55,770 nt of DNA from Candidatus Thorarchaeota archaeon (lineage in GTDB: Archaea > Asgardarchaeota > Thorarchaeia > Thorarchaeales > Thorarchaeaceae). The notes beneath the pieces were generated by a model. The model was not told the origin of the DNA. It did not search any database and saw only the letters and a list, made by a program, of their open reading frames with translations. Where the stretch lies: contig CP070761.1 of assembly GCA_020348985.1 (NCBI GenBank), forward strand, positions 441,980 through 497,749, given 5' to 3'. The position numbers were made by a program, and so were the translations under genes. Shown here piece by piece: positions 34,441-42,942 of this stretch. Within the stretch, counting starts at the first letter, position 1. The number at the start of each line of letters is the position of its first letter.

Positions 34441-35319
34441 TCAATGAGATTTGAAGAACTCAAACACTTTCCTTGATATATGGTCGAATTGCTCCCTTGT
34501 GGGAGAGTGAACTCCTTCTAAGCATTCAATTGAAGTCAAATTTCGGAACACTTCATTCGCACGAGGAATCACCTTCTTGGGTGGATACAAGATGTCTTCG
34601 CTTTGACAGAATACCATCGTTGGAGCCTCGAAAGATGACAGCTCTTCTACCGTCACAAGTCGAGGCGTAGGCACTCTTATTCTCAAATACTTCAAACTAG
34701 CCTCCAAGAATCGTAAAAGATTCTCATCAGGATCGGATATTATGGGGCTGATCGATTTCTGCAAACGAGTTCGATTTGGGAAAACTCTATAGATCATCCA
34801 AGGAATGAATAGCTTCCGAAGTATTGCTACCAAGGATCCATTCGCCAATCCTGAAGGCGAGACCAAAGCTAGCTTATCGATTCTTCTAGGACTAATCGCA
34901 GCTAGCCTGAGAGCGATACTTGCACTATAAGAGCCGCAGAATACTCTGGCAGAATCCAAATTTAGCCCGTCAAGCACATCAAGCAACCATTCACCATAGC
35001 TGTAGTCATTCATTGACAGACGCGTCTCAGCGCTTTTGCCAGGATGTCCTATTATGTCAACTGCAAATACACGAAACTGATTACAGAAAGAGATTACATT
35101 TCGTAGTGTATTGGGAGTGTATTCGTTCCCTCCATGTAACGCAATCACCGGAGGCGCCTCGTTTGGACCCGTAACAATGGCATGGGTCTGTCCAAAGCGT
35201 GTGTCAATCACTACATCTTCAAAATCAACTCCCAATTCTCTCACAGTTTCATCGTAGAGTTCAAGAATCATCTCCTTACCAAATAGACTCCTGTAGATTG
35301 TCTGTTCTTCTGCCATCAT
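34441..35319 (-). CDS. Alpha/beta hydrolase
   Basis: About 292 residues from ATG at 35319. Oxyanion region VIALHGGNEYTPNTLR, nucleophile elbow FCGSYSASIAL (Ser in G-x-S-x-S), a late acid near SEDILYPPK and catalytic His in EGVHSPTREQ give the complete triad. Esterase, lipase or peptidase activity cannot be distinguished. A TATA-like CTTTAGAT near 35352-35359 argues against the longer reading to 35349. Confidence 0.85.
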   Translation of the reverse strand: MMAEEQTIYRSLFGKEMILELYDETVRELGVDFEDVVIDTRFGQTHAIVTGPNEAPPVIALHGGNEYTPNTLRNVISFCNQFRVFAVDIIGHPGKSAETRLSMNDYSYGEWLLDVLDGLNLDSARVFCGSYSASIALRLAAISPRRIDKLALVSPSGLANGSLVAILRKLFIPWMIYRVFPNRTRLQKSISPIISDPDENLLRFLEASLKYLRIRVPTPRLVTVEELSSFEAPTMVFCQSEDILYPPKKVIPRANEVFRNLTSIECLEGVHSPTREQFDHISRKVFEFFKSH

Positions 35320-35419
35320 ATGCCCTATGTTTGAAAACCCCAAGATCATAATCTAAAGATACCTTTGTACGCCATGGGGTATCGAGTTGAGAGGACAGCA
35401 AGAAAACTGGAAGAAATGG

Positions 35420-35524
35420 TGCGCTCGCCGGGATTCGAACCCGGGCCGGATCCGTTCTACGGTTCCGAGGGATAAACCCCCGCACAATGGCAGGGATCCA
35501 TCATAGCCCCTAGACAACGAGCGC
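35420..35524 (-). tRNA. tRNA-Gly (GCC) with 33-nt intron
   Basis: A 105-nt gene, 72 nt when mature. The acceptor GCGCTCG pairs with CGAGCGC, the discriminator is A, and CCA is encoded. The anticodon stem GATCC/GGATC encloses CTGCCA, giving anticodon GCC. The intron is 35455-35487, at position 37/38. CTGC of the loop pairs with intron GTAG, and both 3-nt bulges (CA|T, AA|C) are present. The inner intron helix is imperfect (GGGGG/CCCTC further in), so the bulge-helix-bulge is relaxed. A TATA-like element lies at 35551-35560. Confidence 0.9.
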
Positions 35525-35638
35525 CTGCGGACTCCCCCCGTTTGTGTGTGTTAAAAACCTTGCCAAAGAATCGAACATGAATGAGAGAAGTGAAATACCG
35601 GTCGGGACATAGTGAAGGGCACAACGGGACGCTTGCAT

Positions 35639-36712
35639 ATGTCCGAGGGTAATGAGGTACGAAAACGGCTGATTTGGATTGATTTGTCGAAGGGTGTAGG
35701 CATAGTCTTGGTCATCTTGGCTCATTCCACAGTAATTGAACCGTCTCTACCAACGATATTCATCAGCAACTTTGCAATCGCTTTGTTCTTCTTTCTAGGT
35801 GGGCTCACCTATAGCAGTGAGAGATACCGAAACAACCTCAGGTATTTCATTGTCTCACGAGGAAAGCAGTTCCTAATTCCCTACTTCGCTCTCTACATAA
35901 TTATCATGATTCTATTCGTTCCACTAGCATCAAATGTTGATACATACCTGACACCCGACCAGCTATTGTTTTGGTTTCTGTATGGTTCAGGTCCTCCAAA
36001 TCAAGCCACACATCTCTGGTTCCTTCCTGTGCTGTACTTCGGACTGGTCCTCTTCGTCTTGATTGACCGAGCTATGCATAGGTTTCCCCACGAAGCTCGC
36101 TGGATTCTTGTCGTTCTACTGCCTGCCATTGGTGTGGCAATCCGTGACTATTTCTTTCCTGTGCTTGTTCCCTGGCGTGTCAGCAGCATCTTGGTCGCTA
36201 CAGCTTTCTGCATCATAGGTCATGAAGTGAGTCGATATAGGGGTTTGAAAAGCTGGACTACTGGTTCAAAGGGACGTGATCTTGTTCTGTTCATAGTATG
36301 TTTTGTGATCGTCTTGCTGGTTTCGAACTACAATTGGCTGGTTGACTTCGCAGTCGACCGTCTTGGCACTTTCCCCCTACTGTATCTCGTCAGTGGTACT
36401 TTTGGTACAATCATGGTCTTCATTCTCTGTAGCACATTTGAAGACTCGGAAAATGCATCGAGAATCATACTTCCGTTTGGCACAGACTCACAGACAATCT
36501 ACGAAATCCATCCAGTCTTCTTCTACATCGTTCCTCCCTTGCTAGTGCTACTGGGATGGTCAGCCGCAGACATTGCAGCTAATCATGTCTTGCTTTGGCC
36601 CCTACGGTTTATCCCAGGTGTAGTACTCTCGTTGCTATTTGCAGTCTACATAGTATCCAAGAGTGATGCGATGAGCTTTATATTCACTGGAAAACGAGCG
36701 CCGAAGAAATGA
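35639..36712 (+). CDS. Acyltransferase 3 family membrane protein
   Basis: About 357 residues from ATG at 35639. RLIWIDLSKGVGIVLVILAH is the first helix with the family's characteristic Asp and His region, and about ten hydrophobic helices follow. THLWFLPVLYFGLVLF and EIHPVFFYIVPPLLV are typical of the Acyl_transf_3/OatA group. Members O-acylate sugars or lipids at the membrane. The acceptor, perhaps a surface glycan, is unknown. Confidence 0.82.
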   Translation: MSEGNEVRKRLIWIDLSKGVGIVLVILAHSTVIEPSLPTIFISNFAIALFFFLGGLTYSSERYRNNLRYFIVSRGKQFLIPYFALYIIIMILFVPLASNVDTYLTPDQLLFWFLYGSGPPNQATHLWFLPVLYFGLVLFVLIDRAMHRFPHEARWILVVLLPAIGVAIRDYFFPVLVPWRVSSILVATAFCIIGHEVSRYRGLKSWTTGSKGRDLVLFIVCFVIVLLVSNYNWLVDFAVDRLGTFPLLYLVSGTFGTIMVFILCSTFEDSENASRIILPFGTDSQTIYEIHPVFFYIVPPLLVLLGWSAADIAANHVLLWPLRFIPGVVLSLLFAVYIVSKSDAMSFIFTGKRAPKK

Positions 36713-36739
36713 AGCGTGGCGCGATTACTCGAAGCGAGT

Positions 36740-37792
36740 CTAGAGAAGACCGGCAAGCTGCTTAATCTTGAGCACCCTGAATGTTGACTCGTAATCGATT
36801 GCACTTTGCTTCCTTCTTTCGTCTTCAAGCGCCATGTAGTTAGCCCCAACCCAATACCCCGACTGTCTCTCGGGAAGCCACTTTCGTGGAAACCTGTAGT
36901 GCCCATCATCAGTAACCTGTTCTTCAAGCACGTCCAGTGATTTCTGGAACCAGTTGCTCTCCCTTGCAGTCATGAACGGGGCCATCATTTCAAGACATAG
37001 CAACAATCGCGACATCTCGTTTTCAGTCGGAAATGATGAGAATCCCGGGACATGCACACTGGAGCCAATAGTGTAGGTCCTTTTCTCGTACTTCAAGTAC
37101 CCATAACCTGGTTTCAACCCCTGGTACTCCGGGCTCAGTATTGTGGCGATGACTCTCTCCGCCATTCGATTGTACTCATCCTTCTCGAAAATCCATTTCG
37201 AACTGGCTATCCCTCTTATGTCATGGACATATGGCAATCCTTGTTCGACATCGACATAGAACCGGGGGGACACGAGCCACTCTTTCTTGTTACCTTTAAC
37301 ATAGAATTCGTCAAAGTCCACAGTTTCAGCAAATTCGAGGGATCGTTCGAGCCGTTCAAGCATGACAGTCTTTACCGGTTTCGTGTCATCATATCCGGCA
37401 TAGGCCAAATAGGAAGCAACTAGAGGCATCGAAAAACCAGTCCCCGGGCCATCATCATCCGTTATGGACTCCTCGACTCTGTCAGAAAGCCAAGCTCTGA
37501 ATGGCAGCGTCTTTGTATCGAAGGCTTGGAGTCCTGCGTGGAGACCTAGCTGCACGAGTTTACCCATTACGTTTCCAAAGGCAACTGGCATGCTTGAGTG
37601 GAAGTTGTGAAATCCCATTCTCGGCTTTAGGAGTTCAAGCCACTTTGTCACAATTGGACTGTTGAATAGGTCCTCCAAGGCTTTGCTTACAAGTCCAATG
37701 TCAGTTTCTCCTAGAATCTCGACCATAGTCCTGAATCTGATTACTGGGCCTGCATTGTCAAGTAGCCACCATGGGAGGTCTGACCTAATCAT
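36740..37792 (-). CDS. Uncharacterised helical protein, possible alpha/alpha toroid
   Basis: 350 residues with no signal peptide or membrane segment. Repeating helical pairs rich in aromatic residues, and segments such as MGFHNFHSSMPVAFGNV, GFSMPLVASYLAYAGYDD and GHYRFPRKWLPERQSGYWVG, recall alpha/alpha-barrel proteins (terpene cyclase or glycoside hydrolase-like helices). No catalytic motif was recognised and no family is claimed. It is divergent from the PyrE-like gene. Confidence 0.7.
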   Translation of the reverse strand: MIRSDLPWWLLDNAGPVIRFRTMVEILGETDIGLVSKALEDLFNSPIVTKWLELLKPRMGFHNFHSSMPVAFGNVMGKLVQLGLHAGLQAFDTKTLPFRAWLSDRVEESITDDDGPGTGFSMPLVASYLAYAGYDDTKPVKTVMLERLERSLEFAETVDFDEFYVKGNKKEWLVSPRFYVDVEQGLPYVHDIRGIASSKWIFEKDEYNRMAERVIATILSPEYQGLKPGYGYLKYEKRTYTIGSSVHVPGFSSFPTENEMSRLLLCLEMMAPFMTARESNWFQKSLDVLEEQVTDDGHYRFPRKWLPERQSGYWVGANYMALEDERRKQSAIDYESTFRVLKIKQLAGLL

Positions 37793-37853
37793 ACCTCAAA
37801 TCAAGCAGCTTGCTTTTATCTTTCAATCGATTTCAAGTCATTGGGCCAGAGCA

Positions 37854-38558
37854 ATGAACCTGTCAGAGCTCAAGAAGGAGATAATCTACGAAATCTATGA
37901 CAATCGAATGCTGCTTACCTCGTCCCGTGATAGAAAGGAGGGGTGGACCTTGATATCAGGAATCTGGAGTCCATTCTATATCCAGCTCCGCGTCCTGAGT
38001 TCCTTTCCGAGAACGCTGGAGAAAGTCGGAACCGCCATGGCAACTATGCTTGAAGAACAAGCACCTCATGTGAACAAACTCGTTGGAGTTGCCTTTGCAG
38101 GTGTTCCCATAGCTACCTCCATCTCGCTAAAATCTGGTCTGCCTGCATGTCATACGCGCAAGCTGGTCGGTGTGAGAAGCGAGGAAGATCTCGAACAGGC
38201 CCTCGAGTCGTACGGACAGCATTCACTACTGGAGGGCATCGTGGAAGACGGCGACATACTATGTATTGTGGATGATCTGGTTACAGGTATGGAAACAAAA
38301 CTTGTCGCACGCAAACAGGTACTGACAGAGATTGAACGACAAGGCCTCAGCGAAGTCCAATGTGACGATGTTGCTGTAATTGTGAACCGTCAGCAAGGAG
38401 CCGCCTCAAAAGCGAAGGAACTTGGCCTAGGACTCCACTCTCTCATACGCTTCGTAGATGAGGGCATCCCACTGCTTCAGGGTCGTATGACCCCGGAGGA
38501 ACACAAGATGATTTCCGACTATCTCGCGGACCCCTCGAAATACCAACCCAGTAAATGA
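37854..38558 (+). CDS. pyrE: Orotate phosphoribosyltransferase-like protein
   Basis: About 234 residues from ATG at 37854. The type I PRTase fold is shown by SGIWSPFYIQLRVLSSFP at the front, GVAFAGVPIATSISLKSGLPA, and the PRPP loop DILCIVDDLVTGMETKL. Specificity for orotate fits the N-terminal segment, but a related purine or adenine-type PRTase cannot be excluded. The rest of pyrimidine synthesis is not nearby. Confidence 0.82.
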   Translation: MNLSELKKEIIYEIYDNRMLLTSSRDRKEGWTLISGIWSPFYIQLRVLSSFPRTLEKVGTAMATMLEEQAPHVNKLVGVAFAGVPIATSISLKSGLPACHTRKLVGVRSEEDLEQALESYGQHSLLEGIVEDGDILCIVDDLVTGMETKLVARKQVLTEIERQGLSEVQCDDVAVIVNRQQGAASKAKELGLGLHSLIRFVDEGIPLLQGRMTPEEHKMISDYLADPSKYQPSK

Positions 38559-38580
38559 CTCAGGTCTGGATTTTTCTTAT

Positions 38581-39060
38581 ATGGGACCGATGCGGTTCCT
38601 GAAACAGATGAGCTTCGAATCTAACCCAATAAAACAGATGCTTAGAATAGCCCTCACAGCATGTGCCGACCACTATCAATTCTATCACAATGCTTCTTTG
38701 AAGTCCGAGGTCCCAGAAGTCAAAGCCTTGCTTTCGGTTCTGGCTGAGACCGAAGGAGAACTAATCGACAGAATTCGAGAGATGCTTGTGACTGGAGTTG
38801 TGGGGGCATTAGATGAGATATCTGTACTCGACGAAATGCCTATTCCAGATGAGAACCCCTTTGACCTTGAACGTGATAATACAGATCCGCGGATCTTCAT
38901 CTGCAATAGGGCTCTACGCACTGAACTCAAGTCATACACATTCTTTCTTTCAGTTGCAGCTAGGGCCAAATCAGAAGTGATTAGCCGGCTCTTCGAATAC
39001 TTCACGTTCATCAAAGTGACTCAGATAGAACGGATTCGCAGGGCCTGTGAAACCTTCTAG
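38581..39060 (+). CDS. Uncharacterised four-helix protein, ferritin-like in shape
   Basis: 159 residues, nearly all helical by composition. MLRIALTACADHYQFYHNAS, then ETEGELIDRIREML, then NRALRTELKSYTFFLSVAARAKSEVISRLFEYFTFIK in pieces, resembles a rubrerythrin/ferritin-like bundle. The full set of Glu/His metal ligands is not evident. It follows pyrE by 22 bp on the same strand. Function is unknown. Confidence 0.65.
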   Translation: MGPMRFLKQMSFESNPIKQMLRIALTACADHYQFYHNASLKSEVPEVKALLSVLAETEGELIDRIREMLVTGVVGALDEISVLDEMPIPDENPFDLERDNTDPRIFICNRALRTELKSYTFFLSVAARAKSEVISRLFEYFTFIKVTQIERIRRACETF

Positions 39061-39102
39061 ATTCTGTCTTCATCATTCTCTGCAATATGCACTCTACAAT
39101 CT

Positions 39103-39122
39103 CTTAGAACACGTGTTCTAAG
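39103..39122. promoter_or_regulatory. Perfect 20-bp palindrome, operator candidate
   Basis: CTTAGAACACGTGTTCTAAG is its own reverse complement over all 20 bases. It lies in an AT-rich intergenic region, about 47 bp upstream of the TATA box of the next gene. This symmetry and position fit the binding site of a dimeric regulator. Confidence 0.6.
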
Positions 39123-39168
39123 TACATTTATTTTAATGACGCGCGAATTAAACAAATAAATAAAAACA

Positions 39169-39176
39169 TTTATATT
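39169..39176 (+). promoter_or_regulatory. TATA box
   Basis: TTTATATT within a strongly AT-rich segment, pointing to transcription start near 39197 for the small gene at 39282. Confidence 0.55.
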
Positions 39177-39281
39177 GAATTGATGTATATAACATACAGT
39201 TGGCCGGGAGGCCTTCAGAAGCGGTCCCAGCTCCACAGGTTCCACAGGAAGCCGAGGGGTGAGGGGGCCGGAGACAGTGAG

Positions 39282-39674
39282 ATGGTGAAGATGAAGAATC
39301 CTGAAGAACCGGTCTTGGTTCCTCCAATCGAACTATATGACTACGATGAATTTAGAGAGCTTGCTAGAAGAGCTGCCATTCTGACATACTATCCTGATTA
39401 CTTTGTAAGTCCATTCATGGATGAGCAAAAGAAGATGAAACGTCTGACACTTCATGCAGTGGGTGTAATTGTCAATGGTCTGCCGATGACATTCCGTTTT
39501 GTCGTAAATGGTGACGACCTGCTAGACACTTCGAAAACGTGGGCAGATCAGACCGATGAAGTCGATCGTTTCCTATCTGGAGTTGTGGAGGAATTGGAGC
39601 GTGAGGGCATGCTAGTTCGAGGAACTCCAGAATCTGGTCCTAGTCTGGGCGAAGGACTACTCATGAGGCCATGA
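39282..39674 (+). CDS. Uncharacterised 130-residue protein
   Basis: 130 residues from ATG at 39282, placed downstream of the TATA box; the longer frame to 39180 starts at or before the predicted transcription start. ELYDYDEFRELARRAAILTYYPDYFVSPF and LTLHAVGVIVNGLPMTFRFVVNG (quoted in parts) give a soluble alpha/beta protein. No family was recognised. The upstream palindrome suggests regulated expression. Confidence 0.6.
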   Translation: MVKMKNPEEPVLVPPIELYDYDEFRELARRAAILTYYPDYFVSPFMDEQKKMKRLTLHAVGVIVNGLPMTFRFVVNGDDLLDTSKTWADQTDEVDRFLSGVVEELEREGMLVRGTPESGPSLGEGLLMRP

Positions 39675-39816
39675 TTCTCACCTAAGAAAGAACCCTGCAT
39701 CTATCCACCCAATCTCACTAGACTCCGAAAGTCAAAACTCACTGTCCAGTTTTCAGAGTCTCTGGCAACAACCAACACGATTATGTGTTTATGAGCCAAA
39801 TTCTATCTGACAAAGA

Positions 39817-40338
39817 TTGAATGACGTAGAGCCGGTTGAAGACATCGTACCCCGCATACTTCAGATGTATTCAGACAAGCCAAGAGGATGGCGTGTCTTG
39901 TCTACACCAAAAGGTGACATGTTAGTCCTTGGGCCCGATTCCGCCTTCCAATTGAAGCTCATTCCCCTTAATCCGAGTGAATTCACAGGCGCCGGAATGG
40001 AACTCTCTAAATCTTCTCGAGTACTTGACCAGATTCGGCGGTCTCCTGAGTTTGGTCTCAGACCGCTGTTCGATTCCGACATCGAGAAACTCCTGAGATC
40101 CATATCCACTCCCGACGGTGCGCTTCCCCATCTTCAATCCATAATCAAGAGAACTCCTCTTTCCCCCGTTGAGCTTGCTAGAACGGACACTACCCACCTG
40201 CTAACTGGGCCGGTTTTGACTCGGCCTGACTTCCACACCCTAAGCTCCGAAACTAAACGACTACAGCAGTCCTTGGAGAGAGAAGCCATGGAGACCTTCA
40301 GGCGACGATATCCAATGAGAGCTGGCATGTATTTCTGA
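39817..40338 (+). CDS. Uncharacterised 173-residue protein
   Basis: 173 residues starting at TTG 39817; the overlapping ATG is out of frame and hits a stop at once. The protein is soluble, with a beta-like first half (GWRVLSTPKGDMLVLGPDSA) and a charged helical C terminus (SLEREAMETFRRRYPMRAG). No family was recognised. Coding is supported by frame length and codon pattern. Confidence 0.55.
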   Translation: MNDVEPVEDIVPRILQMYSDKPRGWRVLSTPKGDMLVLGPDSAFQLKLIPLNPSEFTGAGMELSKSSRVLDQIRRSPEFGLRPLFDSDIEKLLRSISTPDGALPHLQSIIKRTPLSPVELARTDTTHLLTGPVLTRPDFHTLSSETKRLQQSLEREAMETFRRRYPMRAGMYF

Positions 40339-40401
40339 AAGCCATAGGGTACCCTTTTTGTCAAATTTGACGACTGGGGGGAAACAGACTAGAATCAGTG
40401 G

Positions 40402-40475
40402 TGGGCCGGGGGAGACTTGAACTCCCGACCACTGCACTGTCAATGCAGTATCATAGCCAACTAGACCACCGGCCC
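40402..40475 (-). tRNA. tRNA-Val (GAC)
   Basis: A 74-nt cloverleaf. The acceptor GGGCCGG pairs with CCGGCCC, the discriminator is A, and CCA is encoded. The anticodon stem CTGCA/TGCAG encloses TTGACAG, giving anticodon GAC. The T-loop is TTCAAGT. A TATA element, GTTTTTAATTC (minus strand), lies at 40501-40511. The first 19 nt of the tRNA (its 5' end) are part of the neighbouring tandem duplication. Confidence 0.96.
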
Positions 40476-41000
40476 GGACAGGTCCTCAACCCACTGAGGA
40501 GAATTAAAAACATTGCCATCTATCAGCCAAGATGAACGAACATGGTAACACAGCGCAAGAATTGTTCGCGGTATGCATTGCTTACTGTGATTCAATTCGT
40601 ACTGTTCTTGATAATTCTCTCCTATGTGACAAATATGAGTCCTCTATGGCATTATGCCGTTTTGGCTGTACCTACAGTGGGTGCTATTGCTACTGCAACT
40701 GTTTACATGAATCGATGCGTCAAGAAGTCCAACTAGACCACCGGCCCAGTCAGGTCCTCAACCCACCTAAGAGAATTGAAATCGTTGCCATATATCTGCT
40801 AAGATGAATGAAAATGGAAGCAAAAAGCAAGAGGTGTTCGCAGTATAAACTGCTGACTGTAACTCAGTTCGCATTGTTCATGATACTCACCCCTTTCGTG
40901 ACCAACATGAGTCCATTATGGCATCAAGCTGTTAATGTTGCACCACTTGTTGGTGCCCTTGTTACGGCAATTCTGTACATGGATCGATGCGTCAAGAAGT
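40457..41000. repeat. Tandem duplication of a 272-bp unit
   Basis: Copy 1 (40457-40728) and copy 2 (40729-41000) are equal in length and readily aligned without net gaps. Each contains a 19-nt tRNA-Val 5' end segment, the AT-rich promoter-like GAATTAAAAAC/GAATTGAAATC, and a small membrane-protein gene. CCAA occurs at the start of copy 1, at the junction and just after copy 2, suggesting unequal recombination at short homology. Confidence 0.85.
40542..40736 (+). CDS. Small two-helix membrane protein, copy 1
   Basis: 64 residues. A basic N terminus (MVTQRKNCSRY) is followed by helix 1 (ALLTVIQFVLFLIILSYVTN), the turn MSPLWH and helix 2 (AVLAVPTVGAIATATVYM), with a basic tail RCVKKS. Both termini being positive predicts a hairpin with ends in the cytoplasm. 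The TATA-like element at 40501-40511 implies a very short leader. Its paralogue in copy 2 is identical at 39 of 64 aligned positions. The family was not recognised. Confidence 0.7.
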   Translation: MVTQRKNCSRYALLTVIQFVLFLIILSYVTNMSPLWHYAVLAVPTVGAIATATVYMNRCVKKSN

Positions 41001-41026
41001 CCAAAAGCCTAGACGTAGAGAGATAG
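40814..41026 (+). CDS. Small two-helix membrane protein, copy 2
   Basis: 70 residues from the ATG that aligns with copy 1; an ATG two codons upstream is also in frame. It keeps the C-S-x-Y motif, VTNMSPLWH and RCVKKSK. It continues beyond the duplication as KSLDVER. Differences between copies are mostly conservative in the helices, so both appear to be under selection. The end overlaps the convergent geranylgeranyl reductase gene by 18 bp. Confidence 0.7.
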   Translation: MEAKSKRCSQYKLLTVTQFALFMILTPFVTNMSPLWHQAVNVAPLVGALVTAILYMDRCVKKSKSLDVER

Positions 41027-42220
41027 TCCAGCTCGCGGATGCTTTCGAAGAATTCTCTTTACTAGAGCATTCCGCAGTGACCGGTAGGAATGAAGACCTG
41101 CGATCATTCTATACATTATTTCTCTAATGTGTTCATCATCATAGCCAAGACGGAGGATGGTTTCCATGTTCTTTTCGCTTTTGAACATCAGCTTCGCAAG
41201 ACTCTTTCCCACTTTCAAGTTGTCACCAAAATCTCTCTTCCAGTCCTTCTCATACATCCTAAGCAACCTAGGATCCTGTCTTTGGTTTGCCTGTTCTAGC
41301 GCTGTTGAGGCGTGAATGCCTGACATTACTGCCATTGACAGGCCTTCACCTGAAAAGGGACTTACAAACCCTGCAGCGTCTCCAACGATCAGTGTCCTGC
41401 CCAAGACAGTCTTCTTTGCCGCTCCAGAATAAGGAATGCGGGCGGACGTGTCAGAGATTATCTCTAGCTCGACTTCATTGTCCCTCTTGAACTGCTCTAA
41501 CCAATCAGTGAAGTGGCTACGCATGTTCTTAGCCAAATCTTGTCTGCATCCGGCGCCTAGACTCAATATAGACCTCTTCGGAAAACACCAGATGTATCCA
41601 TGAGGGACTTTGCCGAAGTAGATGTGAAGAGCAACACCGTCCTTATCGAAGGGCACACCGCAGATTCTCTCGACGGTCTCTTCACCGACTTCGGCTTCAA
41701 CCTCTATGCAAACAGCAGCAGAATCCTTCTTCCATCCATCGTAGAACCCGATCTCTTTGGCAACAGTGCTATTGATTCCGTCTGCACCGACAAGATACTT
41801 GGCTGAGATTGATTCGCCCTGTGATGTTGTGACAGTGACTCCATTCGAATCCTGAAGAGCTTTATCGATTCTGACGTCTTCCCGCACTTCTGCACCTGCA
41901 TCACGAGCTTTTCGTAGGAGCAAGTCATCAAATTCACTTCTCATGACCATGCATCCCGATTTCTCATCTTGAGTCGTGTCTACCATTAAGCCAGATGGAG
42001 AAAAGAGGTGATGGCCGTATACCTCTCGTTGGACGACTTCGTCAATACTGAAGTCGAGAGTATGTCGTACAAGCTCGATGACTCCCCCTGCACAAGGTTT
42101 AGCTCTCGGGAAGGTCTCTTTGTCCACCAGTAGAATACTGAGACCACTCTGTGCTACTCCTCTGGCAGTTGTTGATCCCGCGGGTCCGCCGCCGACTATT
42201 ATGACGTCGTAGTCTGGCAT
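41009..42220 (-). CDS. Geranylgeranyl reductase-family FAD oxidoreductase
   Basis: 403 residues. The FAD-binding motif VIIVGGGPAGSTTARGVA is at the N terminus, PCAGGVIE matches the GGR substrate-side motif, and LIVGDAAGFVSPFSGEGLSMAV is the second FAD motif. Archaeal members hydrogenate the isoprenoid chains of membrane lipids. The size and motif set fit digeranylgeranylglycerophospholipid reductase, though several paralogues usually exist per genome. Confidence 0.88.
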   Translation of the reverse strand: MPDYDVIIVGGGPAGSTTARGVAQSGLSILLVDKETFPRAKPCAGGVIELVRHTLDFSIDEVVQREVYGHHLFSPSGLMVDTTQDEKSGCMVMRSEFDDLLLRKARDAGAEVREDVRIDKALQDSNGVTVTTSQGESISAKYLVGADGINSTVAKEIGFYDGWKKDSAAVCIEVEAEVGEETVERICGVPFDKDGVALHIYFGKVPHGYIWCFPKRSILSLGAGCRQDLAKNMRSHFTDWLEQFKRDNEVELEIISDTSARIPYSGAAKKTVLGRTLIVGDAAGFVSPFSGEGLSMAVMSGIHASTALEQANQRQDPRLLRMYEKDWKRDFGDNLKVGKSLAKLMFKSEKNMETILRLGYDDEHIREIMYRMIAGLHSYRSLRNALVKRILRKHPRAGLSLYV

Positions 42221-42287
42221 AATGCTCCCTCGGAAAATGGACTAGTCGAAATCAGATTCGCGTTCCGATATTAGTAGGTTGCTCCCT

Positions 42288-42731
42288 CTAAAGTCCTGTT
42301 GAACCGAACCCGTCTTCGCCTCTCTCGGTGTCTTCTAGGGTATCGGAGGCGACGAACTCGACCTTTGGAACTGACCTAACGGCCAATTGAGCAATTCGCA
42401 TTCCCTTTTCTACCTTGAATGATTTCTCGCCATGATTGATCAGTATGACTTTGACCTCGCCCCGATAACCACTATCGATAGTTCCAGGAGTGTTGAGAGT
42501 CGTGATACCTTCACGCATTGCAAGACCACTTCTAGGTCTGACCTGTCCTTCGAATCCTTTTGGGATCTCCATGGCCAGGCCTGTAGAAATCGGTTTGCGC
42601 ATCCCTGGCTGCAACTCACAATCAACAGCTGAGAACAAATCAAAGGCCACATCGCCTTCTTTGGCTTTTCTTGGAAGAACTGCATCAGGCGAAAGCCGCT
42701 TTACACGAACGGTGACGGTATCGTTTCCCAT
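42288..42731 (-). CDS. dut: dUTP diphosphatase
   Basis: About 147 residues from ATG at 42731. All five trimeric dUTPase motifs are visible: AFDLFSAVD, RPRSGLAM, GTIDSGYRGEV, KGMRIAQLAV and the C-terminal GEDGFGSTG. It hydrolyses dUTP to dUMP, keeping uracil out of DNA. A GTG two codons upstream is an alternative start. Confidence 0.95.
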   Translation of the reverse strand: MGNDTVTVRVKRLSPDAVLPRKAKEGDVAFDLFSAVDCELQPGMRKPISTGLAMEIPKGFEGQVRPRSGLAMREGITTLNTPGTIDSGYRGEVKVILINHGEKSFKVEKGMRIAQLAVRSVPKVEFVASDTLEDTERGEDGFGSTGL

Positions 42732-42942
42732 GGTCACTACAAACCTATCGCCATGTGTGGCGATGCGCTAGAAATAGTATATGGTCATTGGAACTTCAGA
42801 AAGCAAGTTCTATCAAACCAAGGCCAAGACATTCTCTTTTGGCAAGTAACACCCTGAAACTTTTAAGGAGGATGAACAACCAACCTGAAACCATTCTGAG
42901 TAAGGCCGAAAATCCACATACAAACAGAATGCAGATCTTCGG

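Noticed and set aside
40532..40807. 91-codon frame starting at the first ATG in the duplication
   Set aside because: It runs out of frame with the paralogous membrane-protein reading that is conserved in both copies, and extends into copied tRNA sequence.
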